A stretch of 32,013 bases of DNA from JAFAXD01 sp035472475 (GTDB taxonomy: Bacteria > Pseudomonadota > Alphaproteobacteria > Rhizobiales > Xanthobacteraceae): the NCBI GenBank assembly GCA_035472475.1, contig DATIPA010000053.1:1-32013 (forward strand). Reading direction: 5' to 3'. Numbering within the stretch: the stretch's first letter is position 1; the number at the start of each line of letters is the position of its first letter. The notes beneath the pieces are model-generated. The model made no database searches, was not told the DNA's origin, and worked only from the letters and a program-made list of their open reading frames with translations. A program made the position numbers and the translations under genes. Shown one piece after another: positions 24,382 through 32,013 of this stretch.

Positions 24382-25145
24382 CCGCCGCGCTCCAACTCGA
24401 CGACGTAGCCATCCGTTTCGGCGGCGTACGCGCGGTTGACGGCGTCACGTTTTTCGTGGATTCGGGCGATTTCGTCGGCCTGATCGGTCCGAACGGGGCG
24501 GGGAAGACCACGCTGATCCGTATCGTCGCCGGCGTGCTGCGCGCGAACCGCGGCCACATAGCGCTGGCGGGCCATGACGTCACCGATGAGTCTACAGCGT
24601 CCCGCGTTCGAAAAGGCTTGGCGCTGACTCACCAGATTGTCCGACCTTTCCGCGAAATGTCCGTGCTCGATAACGTCGTACTGGCCGCTGGTTATCGCCG
24701 CACCTCCAGTCCGCTGCGGGCCGCGCTGCATATCGACCGCCGGCACGAAAGCGAGCGTGCCGCAGAGATTCTCGCCCAGGTCGGCTTGGCCGGCACCGAA
24801 GGAAAGCTTGCCGGTGCGCTGCCCCTCGGCCAGATGAAGCGTCTGGAGGTGGCGCGCGCGCTCGCCGTCGATCCGCGGGTCATGCTGCTCGACGAGCCTC
24901 TGGCGGGCCTGAACCAGGCCGAGGCGGCGAAGCAGGTCGAGACCATCGCGGCGGTCAACGCACGGGGCATTACTGTCGTGCTGGTGGAACACAATCTCGA
25001 AGAGGTGATGCGAAGCTGCCGGCGTCTGATCGTTCTGAACAACGGCCGCGTGATCGGCGATGGTGCGCCGCGCACGGTGATGTCGGATTCGGTCGTGCAT
25101 GACGCTTATGTTGGAAGCGGTGCGAGCGCGCATGTTGAAAATTGA
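24378..25145 (+). CDS. livG: LivG-type ABC ATPase
   Basis: The 255-residue nucleotide-binding subunit has Walker A GPNGAGKTT (37-45), the Liv-specific insertion region with LALTHQIVRPFREMSVLDNV, Walker B VMLLDEPLAGL and the switch HIS in VLVEHNLEEV. The signature loop is unusual: LPLGQMKRLEVARAL where LSYGQQRRLE is normal. The ABC signature Gly-Gln is kept but the Ser/Gly/Gly pattern is altered. The start is a GTG overlapping the livM stop (GTGA). It partners with LivF. Confidence 0.9.
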   Translation: MTAALQLDDVAIRFGGVRAVDGVTFFVDSGDFVGLIGPNGAGKTTLIRIVAGVLRANRGHIALAGHDVTDESTASRVRKGLALTHQIVRPFREMSVLDNVVLAAGYRRTSSPLRAALHIDRRHESERAAEILAQVGLAGTEGKLAGALPLGQMKRLEVARALAVDPRVMLLDEPLAGLNQAEAAKQVETIAAVNARGITVVLVEHNLEEVMRSCRRLIVLNNGRVIGDGAPRTVMSDSVVHDAYVGSGASAHVEN

Positions 25146-25839
25146 ACATCTGAATTGTGGCTATGGCTCCGTGCATGCGGTGCACGACGTCAGCTTCGAG
25201 GTGCCGGCCGGGTCGGTCTTTGCGCTGCTCGGCCCCAATGGCGCCGGCAAGACGTCTACCATCATGGCGATCATGGGCCATGTCGACGTCCACGGTGGCC
25301 GCATCTTGCTGGAGGACGCCGACATCACTTATCGTCCCGCCGTCGAGCGAGCCGGCCTGGGCATCTCGCTGGTGCCGGAAGGGCGCCAGTTGTTTTCCGA
25401 TCTCACGGTCGACGAGAATCTCACGATCGGCGGATATGTCTGGCCAGCGGAGCGCGACGCGGCCAAGCGCGATCGGATCTTCGGCTATTTTCCGACGTTG
25501 TCCGAGCGACGCGGCCAGCTTGCCGGCTCGCTGTCCGGCGGCGAGCAGCAGATGCTCGCTATCGGCCGTGCCCTCATGGCGGAGCCGCGCCTGCTGCTGG
25601 TTGACGAATTGTCGCTTGGGCTGATGCCCAAGATGGTCGATATCTGCCTCGATGTTCTGGTGCGGTTGAAGCACGAGGGCCTGACTATCGTGCTGGTCGA
25701 GCAGAACACCGCCCGGGCACTCGAGGTCGCTGATCAGATTTGCGTGCTGTCGTCTGGTGCGCCGGTGTTTAAGGGCACGTCCGCGGAAGCCAAATCGGCG
25801 GGCTCGCTGTTCGCCACCTTTCTCGGCACGACCGAGTGA
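25132..25839 (+). CDS. livF: LivF-type ABC ATPase
   Basis: The 235-residue second nucleotide-binding subunit has Walker A GPNGAGKTST, LVPEGRQLFSDLTVDENL (typical LivF), the canonical signature LSGGEQQMLAIGRAL, Walker B LLLVDELSLGL and the switch region VLVEQNTARAL. The ATG at 25132 lies inside the end of livG (14-nt overlap). The canonical signature here contrasts with the degenerate one in LivG, so the two ATP sites may be unequal. The next gene, DUF917 copy 2, begins 11 nt downstream and appears to be in the same transcript. Confidence 0.91.
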   Translation: MLKIEHLNCGYGSVHAVHDVSFEVPAGSVFALLGPNGAGKTSTIMAIMGHVDVHGGRILLEDADITYRPAVERAGLGISLVPEGRQLFSDLTVDENLTIGGYVWPAERDAAKRDRIFGYFPTLSERRGQLAGSLSGGEQQMLAIGRALMAEPRLLLVDELSLGLMPKMVDICLDVLVRLKHEGLTIVLVEQNTARALEVADQICVLSSGAPVFKGTSAEAKSAGSLFATFLGTTE

Positions 25840-25850
25840 GGAGTAGAGGA

Positions 25851-26918
25851 ATGGCACGCAGTCTCACGGCCGATGATCTCGAATCCGCGCTGATCGGCGG
25901 CCTTTTTCTGTCGACCGGCGGCAGCGGCAAGCGATCGGCGGCTCGCGGGCAGGAGCTTGGCCGCGTAGCGCTGGACTACAATGATATTCGCCTCGTCAGC
26001 CTCGGCGAACTCAAGCCCGACAGTCCTGTCATCACTGCCACGGCCATCGGCGCGCCGGGCATTGCCGACCCCGCGGTTATGCCGCGCGACTCCATAGATT
26101 CGGCGCGGCGGCTCGTGGCCATGCTGGACCAAAAGCCGGTCGGCGTGATTTGCGGTCACGTGCCAGGCTTCAACGCCTGGCTGGTCGCGGCCGCGCTTGG
26201 TCTGGATTACGTCGACGCGGCGTCGAACGGGCGCGGCCATCCCACCGTCAAGATGGGAGGCATGGGGCTCGCCTCGCGGCCCGACATTTCCATCATACAG
26301 GTCGCCAGCAGCGGCGGCGGAGCTGCGAGTTCGCCGCTGCGTTTTGTCGCCGAAGGCGACATCGTGCGCACGTCGAACGTTATGCGCCAGGCCGCGATAG
26401 TCAACGGCGGCCTGATCTGCGCCGCGCGCGGCCCGCTGACCGCAGGCTTCGTCAAGGAAAACGGCGCCCCTGGCGCCATCACATTCCAGCTCGAATTGGG
26501 CCGCGCCATGCTGCGTGCCAATGGCGCGGATCGTGTCCGAGCAGCCGTCGAATTTCTTGGCGGCACACTGCTGCTGCAAGGCGAGGTGTCGGCCAACACG
26601 GTCACCTATGGCGGTGGCTTCGATCTCGGTCAGATGACGGTGCGCGGCGCGAGGGGCGAGGCGGTGCTCGGCATCTACAACGAATACATGACCGCCGACA
26701 TCGATGGCCAGCGCGTCGCCACATTTCCCGATATGATTGGAACGTTGGACCCGCTGACCGGCGAGCCGGTGGCGATCTCGGAATTGCCTCGGGGCAGCCA
26801 AGTCGCGGTCATCATCGCTCACCGCTCCAAATTTCCGGTCGGCAAGGGAGCGCTCGATCCGGCCGTATTTCCCGAGGTCGAGAAGGCCATGGGCGTCGAT
26901 CTGCGCTCGTATCTCTGA
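25851..26918 (+). CDS. DUF917 family protein, copy 2
   Basis: The 355-residue homologue of the protein at 15193 has the N-terminal glycine-rich loop FLSTGGSGKRSAARGQELG, TAIGAPGIADPAVM, the central NGRGHPTVKMGGMGLAS block and the C-terminal YNEYMTADIDGQRVATFPDM. AGAGGA directly precedes the ATG. It differs from copy 1 in the N-terminal loop (no GWVDHG) and lacks the EWQML segment, so substrate or chemistry may differ. It lies between the Liv importer and urocanase paralogue 2 in one transcript, repeating the DUF917-then-urocanase order of the first operon. A desulfhydrase-like or ring-modifying role is inferred from copy 1's context; no direct evidence. Confidence 0.82.
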   Translation: MARSLTADDLESALIGGLFLSTGGSGKRSAARGQELGRVALDYNDIRLVSLGELKPDSPVITATAIGAPGIADPAVMPRDSIDSARRLVAMLDQKPVGVICGHVPGFNAWLVAAALGLDYVDAASNGRGHPTVKMGGMGLASRPDISIIQVASSGGGAASSPLRFVAEGDIVRTSNVMRQAAIVNGGLICAARGPLTAGFVKENGAPGAITFQLELGRAMLRANGADRVRAAVEFLGGTLLLQGEVSANTVTYGGGFDLGQMTVRGARGEAVLGIYNEYMTADIDGQRVATFPDMIGTLDPLTGEPVAISELPRGSQVAVIIAHRSKFPVGKGALDPAVFPEVEKAMGVDLRSYL

Positions 26919-26934
26919 TCGAGGAGGCTTGAGC

Positions 26935-28590
26935 ATGGCCGTTCCGGTTCGTCGCGGCAGGGAGGTCAAGGCTGGGCGCGGCGCCACGCTGCGCTGCAAG
27001 GGCTGGCGCCAGGAGGCGATCCTGCGGCTGTTGGAGAACAACATCGAGAATGCCGAGGACCCCGACAACCTGGTGATCTACATGTCGATCGCCCGCGCGG
27101 CGCGCGATTGGAACAGCTTCGACCGCATAGTCGCCACGCTCTCCACAATGCGCGAGGATCAGACCTTCGTCGTGCAGTCCGGCAAGCCAATCGGGGTGTT
27201 CCCCGGGCAGGCAACCACCCCGCTCGTGATCATGGCGAACGGCAACATCATCGGCGAATGGAGCAACGAGGAGAACCGGCGCAAGCTCGACGACAAGGGC
27301 CTCACCATCATGCCCGGAATGACGGCCGGCGCCTGGCAATACATCGGCAGTCAGGGAATTCTGCAGGGCACCTACGAAACGTTCATGGCGGTCGCGCGAT
27401 CGCATTTCGGCGGGACACTCGCTGGACGCCTGCTGCTGACCGCGGGCTGCGGCGGCATGGGGGGCGCCCAGCCGCTCGCCGGCAAGCTTGCGGGCGCATC
27501 GACCCTCGTGGTCGAGGTCGATCAGGTGCGCATCGACCGACGCATCGCCAGCGGCTACTGCGACCGCTCCACTGACGATCTCGAAGAAGCGATGAGGCTT
27601 TGGCAGGCGGCGCGGGACCAACGCCGGCCGCTGGCGCTCGCTTTGCGCGCAAACGCGGCCGCCGTGATGCCCGCAATCGCCGAGCGCGGGATCGTACCCG
27701 ATATCGTGACGGACCAGACCTTCCCCGATCCGCTCAAGGGCTACGTGCCGGCCGAGCTTTCGCTCGAAGAGGCGCGTGCCATGCGCAAGAGCGATCCGGA
27801 GAAGCTGATCGGGCTGGCGCGCCGCTCGGTTGCGGTCCACCTTCGCGCAATGCTGGGTTTTCTCGATCGCGGCTCGATCGCTTTCGAGTATGGCAACGAC
27901 CTCCGCGCCGAAGCAAAGGCTGCGGGCGTCGAGGACGCTTTCAAGATGCGTTCCTTCGTCGACCTCTATATCCGTCCGTTGTTCTGCCAGGGCATCGGGC
28001 CGTTCCGCTGGATCGCGGTGTCCGGCGATCCGCAGGACATCTACACCATCGACGACATGATCCTGCGCTCGTTCTCTTCGAACCACCCGATCGTGTCGTG
28101 GATCGAGAAGGCGCGAGACCACATCAAGTTCACGGGCCTGCCGGCGAGGATCGGTTGGCTCGGCTATGGCGAGCGCAGCCGGGTCGCTCTGATGGTCAAC
28201 AGAGCGGTGGCCGAGGGCAAAATATCGGGTCCCATCGCCTTTACGCGCGATCATCTCGATTCGGGCTCGGCGGCGATGCCGCACCGCGAGACCGAGAACA
28301 TGCGCGACGGGTCCGACGCCATCGCCGACTGGCCGCTGCTCAATGCGCTCTTGAATTGCGCATCGGGCGCAGACCTCGTGGCGATTCACGGTCTCGGCAG
28401 CAGGGGCGTGAGCGCCGGCGTCACCATGATCGCGGACGGCAATCCCGCGACCGCAGCGCGGCTCCAGCGCGTGCTCGATGGCGATCCGGGCATTGGTGTG
28501 CTGCGTCACGCCGACGCCGGTTACGATCTCGCGGTCGAGCAGGCCGCGCGCACCGGGCTGTCGGCGACGGCGCCCGCGGCGGAAAGCTGA
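26935..28590 (+). CDS. Urocanase paralogue 2, lacking the active-site cysteine
   Basis: The 551-residue protein aligns with urocanase end to end: LVIYMSIARAARDW, TFVVQSGKPIG, GSQGILQGTYETF, LTAGCGGMGGAQPLA, LFCQGIGPFRW (here Cys351 is kept, unlike paralogue 1), FTRDHLDSG and RDGSDAIADWPLLNALLNCA. At the signature, GLPARICW has become GLPARIGW (Gly407), so the Cys410-type catalytic residue is absent. The LHHGGGVGIG loop is shortened to IHGLGSRG. The ATG at 26935 has GGAGG 7-8 nt upstream. It ends 6 bp before the convergent hutU stop. The retained NAD and carboxylate-binding motifs point to hydration of a urocanate-like acid with a modified ring. It is distinct from both paralogue 1 and hutU. 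Confidence 0.85.
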   Translation: MAVPVRRGREVKAGRGATLRCKGWRQEAILRLLENNIENAEDPDNLVIYMSIARAARDWNSFDRIVATLSTMREDQTFVVQSGKPIGVFPGQATTPLVIMANGNIIGEWSNEENRRKLDDKGLTIMPGMTAGAWQYIGSQGILQGTYETFMAVARSHFGGTLAGRLLLTAGCGGMGGAQPLAGKLAGASTLVVEVDQVRIDRRIASGYCDRSTDDLEEAMRLWQAARDQRRPLALALRANAAAVMPAIAERGIVPDIVTDQTFPDPLKGYVPAELSLEEARAMRKSDPEKLIGLARRSVAVHLRAMLGFLDRGSIAFEYGNDLRAEAKAAGVEDAFKMRSFVDLYIRPLFCQGIGPFRWIAVSGDPQDIYTIDDMILRSFSSNHPIVSWIEKARDHIKFTGLPARIGWLGYGERSRVALMVNRAVAEGKISGPIAFTRDHLDSGSAAMPHRETENMRDGSDAIADWPLLNALLNCASGADLVAIHGLGSRGVSAGVTMIADGNPATAARLQRVLDGDPGIGVLRHADAGYDLAVEQAARTGLSATAPAAES

Positions 28591-28596
28591 TTAGGC

Positions 28597-30267
28597 TTAC
28601 GCTCCGAGGCTCGGCAGCTTGAGCTTGTGATCCCGGGCGCAAGCGATGGCTTCGTCGTAGCCGGCATCGGCGTGACGCATCACGCCGCTCGCCGGGTCGT
28701 TCCATAGCACTCGCTCCAGCCGCCGCGCCGCCTCCGGCGTGCCATCGGCGACGATTACCATTCCGGCGTGCTGCGAGTAACCGATGCCGACGCCGCCGCC
28801 ATGATGCAGCGAAACCCAGGTCGCGCCCGATGCGCAGTTGAGCAGGGCGTTGAGCAGCGGCCAGTCCGACACCGCGTCGGAGCCGTCCTTCATCGCCTCG
28901 GTCTCACGGTTCGGGCTCGCCACCGAGCCCGAGTCGAGATGATCGCGGCCGATCACGATCGGCGCCTTAAGTTCGCCGTTTGCCACCATCTCGTTGAAGG
29001 TAAGGCCGATGCGGTGGCGGTCGCCAAGACCGACCCAGCAGATCCGCGCTGGCAGCCCCTGGAACTTGATCCGCGCCCGGGCCATGTCGAGCCAGTTATG
29101 AAGGTGCTTGTCGTGCGGCATCAACTCCTTGACCTTTCGGTCGGTCCTGTAAATGTCCTGCGGATCGCCGGAGAGGGCCGCCCATCGGAATGGGCCGACG
29201 CCGCGGCAGAACAACGGGCGGATGTAGGCCGGAACGAAACCGGGGAAATCGAACGCGTCGGTAACGCCCATCTCCATCGCCATCTGGCGGATGTTGTTGC
29301 CATAGTCGAGCGTCGGCACGCCGCGGCGCCAGAAGTCGAGCATGGCACGCACATGCACGGCCATGGATTGCTTCGCCGCCTTCTCGACGCCCTTCGGATC
29401 GCGCGCCCGCCGCTCCTCCCATTCGGCGAGCGTCCAGCCGGCCGGCAGATAGCCGTTGAGGGGATCGTGCGCCGAGGTCTGATCGGTGAGGGCGTCGGGC
29501 GCAATGTTGCGGCGTGCGAGATCGGGAACGATCTCCGCGGCGTTGCCAAGCAGGCCTACTGACATCGGCTTCTTGTCGGCGCGCGAGCGCTCGATCATCG
29601 CCAGCGCCTGGTCGAGCGAGTCGGCCTTGGCGTCGAGGTAGCCGGTGCGCAGGCGCATCTCGATCCGGCTCGGCTGGCACTCGATCGCAAGCAGGGAGGC
29701 GCCAGCCATGGTAGCGGCCAGCGGCTGCGCGCCGCCCATGCCGCCGAGTCCGGCAGTGAGTATCCAGCGGCCGGCGAGGTTGCCGCCGTAGTGCCGGCGG
29801 CCGACCTCGGCGAAGGTCTCGTAGGTGCCCTGCACGATGCCCTGGGAGCCGATGTAGATCCACGAGCCAGCCGTCATCTGGCCGTACATCATCAGGCCCT
29901 TGCGATCGAGCTCGTGAAATTTCTCCCAGGTGCCCCAGTGCGGCACCAGATTGGAGTTGGCGATCAGCACGCGCGGCGCGTCGCGATGGGTGCGGAACAC
30001 ACCGACCGGCTTGCCGGATTGCACCAGCAGGGTCTCATCGGCTTCCAAGTCGCGCAGCGAGGCGGCGATGCGGTCGAAGCTCTCCCAGTCGCGCGCGGCG
30101 CGCCCGATCCCGCCATAGACCACGAGCTCGTGCGGCTTCTCTGCCACCTCCGCATCAAGATTGTTCATCAGCATGCGCAAAGGCGCTTCGGTCAGCCAAC
30201 TCTTGGCACTGAGGCCGATGCCGCGCGGCGCGCGAATGGAACGGCTGTTGTCGAGACGCCTGGACAT
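28597..30267 (-). CDS. hutU: Urocanate hydratase (urocanase)
   Basis: The 556-residue canonical urocanase catalyses step 2 of histidine degradation, urocanate to 4-imidazolone-5-propionate, in the cytoplasm with bound NAD+. Every family motif is present: KSWLTEAPLRMLMNNL, LVVYGGIGRAAR, LTAGLGGMGGAQPLA, YGNNIR, LFCRGVGPFRW, the signature FQGLPARICW with the catalytic Cys410 (codon 29038-29040) and LHHGGGVGIGYSQHAG. The length matches the family (about 555). The ATG at 30267 is preceded by AAGGA. It lies 13 nt downstream of the truncated hutI gene, in the usual hutI-hutU order, but the promoter that once served the pair has been lost or replaced. hutH and the formiminoglutamate genes are not in the window. 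Confidence 0.96.
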   Translation of the reverse strand: MSRRLDNSRSIRAPRGIGLSAKSWLTEAPLRMLMNNLDAEVAEKPHELVVYGGIGRAARDWESFDRIAASLRDLEADETLLVQSGKPVGVFRTHRDAPRVLIANSNLVPHWGTWEKFHELDRKGLMMYGQMTAGSWIYIGSQGIVQGTYETFAEVGRRHYGGNLAGRWILTAGLGGMGGAQPLAATMAGASLLAIECQPSRIEMRLRTGYLDAKADSLDQALAMIERSRADKKPMSVGLLGNAAEIVPDLARRNIAPDALTDQTSAHDPLNGYLPAGWTLAEWEERRARDPKGVEKAAKQSMAVHVRAMLDFWRRGVPTLDYGNNIRQMAMEMGVTDAFDFPGFVPAYIRPLFCRGVGPFRWAALSGDPQDIYRTDRKVKELMPHDKHLHNWLDMARARIKFQGLPARICWVGLGDRHRIGLTFNEMVANGELKAPIVIGRDHLDSGSVASPNRETEAMKDGSDAVSDWPLLNALLNCASGATWVSLHHGGGVGIGYSQHAGMVIVADGTPEAARRLERVLWNDPASGVMRHADAGYDEAIACARDHKLKLPSLGA

Positions 30268-30280
30268 GGGAATTCCTTCT

Positions 30281-31200
30281 TCAGCTTGGGACACCGTGCC
30301 ACACCCGCTGATGAAGCGGGTTGAAGCCAAGCCGGTAAACGAGTTCCGCCGGTCGCTCGATATCCCAGATGGCAAGGTCGCACCACTTGCCCGGCTCGAG
30401 CGTGCCGATCTCGCCCAGCCGGCCGAGCGCGCGGGCTGCTTCCCGCGTGACGCCGGCGACGGTCTCGTGGACAGTGAGCCGGAACAGCGTCGCGGCCATG
30501 TTCATGACCACAAGCAGAGAGGTGATCGGTGAGGTGCCCGGATTGCAGTCGGTCGCGATCGCCATCGGCACGCGCTGGCCGCGCAATTCGTCGACCGGCG
30601 GCACCTGCTTTTCCCTCAGGACGTAGAACGCGCCCGGAAGCAGTACGGCGACGGTGCCGCTGCGCGCCATCGCCGCGACGCCGTCTTCGTCGGTGTATTC
30701 GAGATGATCGGCCGACAGCGCGCCGTGCTCGGCGGCGAGTTTTGCACCGTGCAGGTTAGAGAGCTGATCGGCATGAAGCTTCACCGGGAGTCCCGTAGCC
30801 TGCGCGGCAGCAAACACGCGTGCGGTCTGTTGAGGCGAAAACGCGATATTCTCACAGAACGCATCAACCCCATCGGCCAGCCGCTCGCGCGCGATAGCGG
30901 GAATCATCGAACAGACCTCGTCGATATATTGCTCCTTGTCACCATTCGCTTCCGGCGGCAGGGCATGTGCGCCGAGAAAGCTGGTGACCACATCGATCTC
31001 CCGCTCCTGCGCCAGCCGGCGCGCGGCCCGCAACATCCGCATCTCGGTTTTCGAATCGAGGCCATAGCCCGACTTGATCTCGATGGTCGTGACGCCTTCT
31101 GCGAGCAGGCGATCAAGCCGAAGCAGGCTTGCACGCACGAGATCATCCTCGCTGGCCGCACGTGTCGCCTTCACCGTCGAGACGATGCCGCCGCCCGTCC
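30281..31200 (-). pseudogene. hutI: Imidazolonepropionase, 5'-truncated
   Basis: Homology to HutI begins abruptly at GGGIVSTVKATRAASEDDLV (about 31195) and runs to the normal C-terminus at 30281. It includes EIKSGYGLDSKTEMRMLRAA, VKLHADQLSN (metal-ligand His), SADHLEY and ATDCNPGTSP (metal-ligand Asp). The N-terminal 80-90 residues of the normal ~405-residue protein are absent, among them the beta-sandwich strand and the CHTH metal motif. Upstream of the junction the frame reads unrelated sequence (an ATG at 31285 is in frame). Without the HxH pair the enzyme cannot hold its metal normally, so I call it a pseudogene or non-functional remnant. An intact hutI elsewhere would be needed for histidine use through HutU. 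Confidence 0.85.
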
Positions 31201-31455
31201 GCAGCCACGTGAGCGATGGAGTGCGCCACAACGATTTGCGAGGCGACCATGACTCCAATTCCCGCACTCGCAAGCAGCGCCACACCGGTGACGATGTAAT
31301 GCAAGTCGCTCGGACTTTTGTGCCAATAGCGCCTTCGGGTCCAAGTTCGCACGATCCATGCCGTTGTTTCCCATGCAGAAAAGAACGGCTCCGACATAGA
31401 TCGAAACAACCACAAATGTCATGCTGCGCCCGACCAAAGCTGTTTCGCCCGACAT
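31201..31455 (-). pseudogene. Possible small membrane protein, frameshifted and cut by the hutI junction
   Basis: From the ATG at 31455 one frame gives a hydrophobic segment (MTFVVVSIYVGAVLFCMG) followed by DRANLDPKALLAQKSERL. A neighbouring frame continues with LHYIVTGVALLASAGIGVMV, a second hydrophobic segment that runs into the hutI junction. Together they could be a two-helix membrane protein with one frameshift near 31300. No ribosome-binding site is evident and I do not recognise a family. Confidence 0.3.
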
Positions 31456-31507
31456 TATACCGCAGCGAAAGCCGCGACTATTACCGAGTTGAATTCGCAG
31501 CACCTGG

Positions 31508-32013
31508 TCACGGTTTTCGCGCTGGCGTTCGCATCGCCTTGATGAGCTCATCCCCGAGCAAGTTTTGAATATTCTCTGGGAGGGTGACGTCGACCAGTCG
31601 CCAGCGCCACTGCAACAGCCGGAATGTAAGCCGGAAGCGCTGCTGGGGCGGTAACAGGGCCGGCGCCGAGACTTCGAACCTGCCAAAGCCATATTCCGAA
31701 TTTCCAAAAATCTGCCAAATGGTCCCGATCGTGCTTCTCGTTATCCCGACCGTACCTGGCGGCGGATCTGGCACCACGGTTACCGGCCAGCCAACAGCTA
31801 GCAGCTCGGACAGTGCTTCGGGCGAGATCAGCTTTTTGACGATTGGATCGGCGATACCCAGGGCAGCGGCGGCCATGCTTTGCGCGAGCGGACTGATCTG
31901 GATTCCGGCGCGCCGTGCGTACGCAGCGATGACCTGATTCGAGAGCGACACCCGCACCGCGTCGAAATACACATGCCGCGTCACCGTGCCGACATCGCGG
32001 GTCTCAATAGCGC
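31508..32013 (-). CDS. DUF2939 family protein, partial (N-terminus outside window)
   Basis: The frame is open to the right edge; the visible part has 168 residues, beginning AIETRDVGTVTRHVYFDAVR. It has the DUF2939 pattern: xxRDxxTVxxHVYFDAVRVSLSNQVIA, a small-residue helix (SMAAAALGIADPIVKKLISP) and the C-terminal beta sandwich ending FRLLQWRWRLVDVTLPE. DUF2939 proteins are membrane-anchored or periplasmic, usually with an N-terminal transmembrane helix, which would lie outside the window; function unknown. A GTG at 31984 is possible as a start but the continuing homology upstream argues that the true start is beyond the edge. Confidence 0.7.
   Translation of the reverse strand, partial: AIETRDVGTVTRHVYFDAVRVSLSNQVIAAYARRAGIQISPLAQSMAAAALGIADPIVKKLISPEALSELLAVGWPVTVVPDPPPGTVGITRSTIGTIWQIFGNSEYGFGRFEVSAPALLPPQQRFRLTFRLLQWRWRLVDVTLPENIQNLLGDELIKAMRTPARKP

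Noticed and set aside
26812..28509. Long open frame antisense to urocanase paralogue 2 (565 codons)
   Set aside because: It is a mirror of the high-GC coding strand; the sense protein is an unmistakable family member and the antisense translation has no recognisable domain.
1..32013. CRISPR arrays, rRNA genes and complete insertion sequences
   Set aside because: No regularly spaced repeats, rRNA-like stretches or intact transposase with terminal inverted repeats were seen on either strand.

Overview
The window looks like a high-GC alphaproteobacterium of the Bradyrhizobium/Rhodopseudomonas type (order Hyphomicrobiales). This rests on codon bias, the abundance of Bug/Liv-type transport and amidohydrolase genes, a decayed GAF module of a kind common in Bradyrhizobium, and a DUF2939 gene. 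No rRNA or marker gene is present, so the assignment is an inference.

Layout. 1-705 (minus) is the N-terminal part of a GH4 glycosidase. 1412-4913 (plus) is a two-gene module, a SNF2/RapA-like helicase and a partner with a cysteine zinc knuckle, closed by a hairpin at 5066-5094. 4914-9420 is a patchwork: a frameshifted GAF fragment, an intact GHKL (MORC/Hsp90-like) ATPase at 5992-7815 flanked by an exact 21-nt direct repeat, a stub of GDP-mannose 4,6-dehydratase and a stub of a transposase/integrase. It reads like a genomic island, possibly a defence island.

9421-12258 (minus) is a three-gene operon: Bug/TTT receptor, ornithine-cyclodeaminase-family protein and PhnD-like binding protein. Diverging from it, 12537-17931 (plus) encodes a cyclic amidohydrolase (hydantoinase-like), an M20 N-carbamoyl-amino-acid hydrolase, a DUF917 protein and a urocanase paralogue. 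A 622-residue regulator that fuses two complete LysR proteins (17913-19781, minus) separates this from a second plus-strand operon, 20005-28590: UbiD-family decarboxylase, complete Liv ABC transporter (binding protein, two permeases, two ATPases), a second DUF917 protein and a second urocanase paralogue. Converging on its end are canonical hutU (28597-30267) and a 5'-truncated hutI (to about 31200). The window ends inside a DUF2939 gene.

How the genes may work together. Three urocanase-fold proteins lie within 14 kb. Only hutU keeps the active-site cysteine (the P. putida Cys410 position); the two paralogues have Ala and Gly there, and each is immediately preceded by a DUF917 gene. Urocanase-like hydratase + DUF917 + hydantoinase + carbamoylase matches, step for step, the lower part of the ergothioneine route described for Burkholderia (thiourocanate -> thioxo-imidazolidinone propionate -> hydantoin-5-propionate -> N-carbamoyl-glutamate -> glutamate). 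I therefore propose that 12537-28590 encodes uptake and breakdown of one or more modified imidazole compounds (thiourocanate-like, or N-/C-substituted urocanates), with the tandem LysR as the likely regulator. The UbiD enzyme and the duplicated DUF917/urocanase pair are not part of any pathway I know and are the most novel part of the window.
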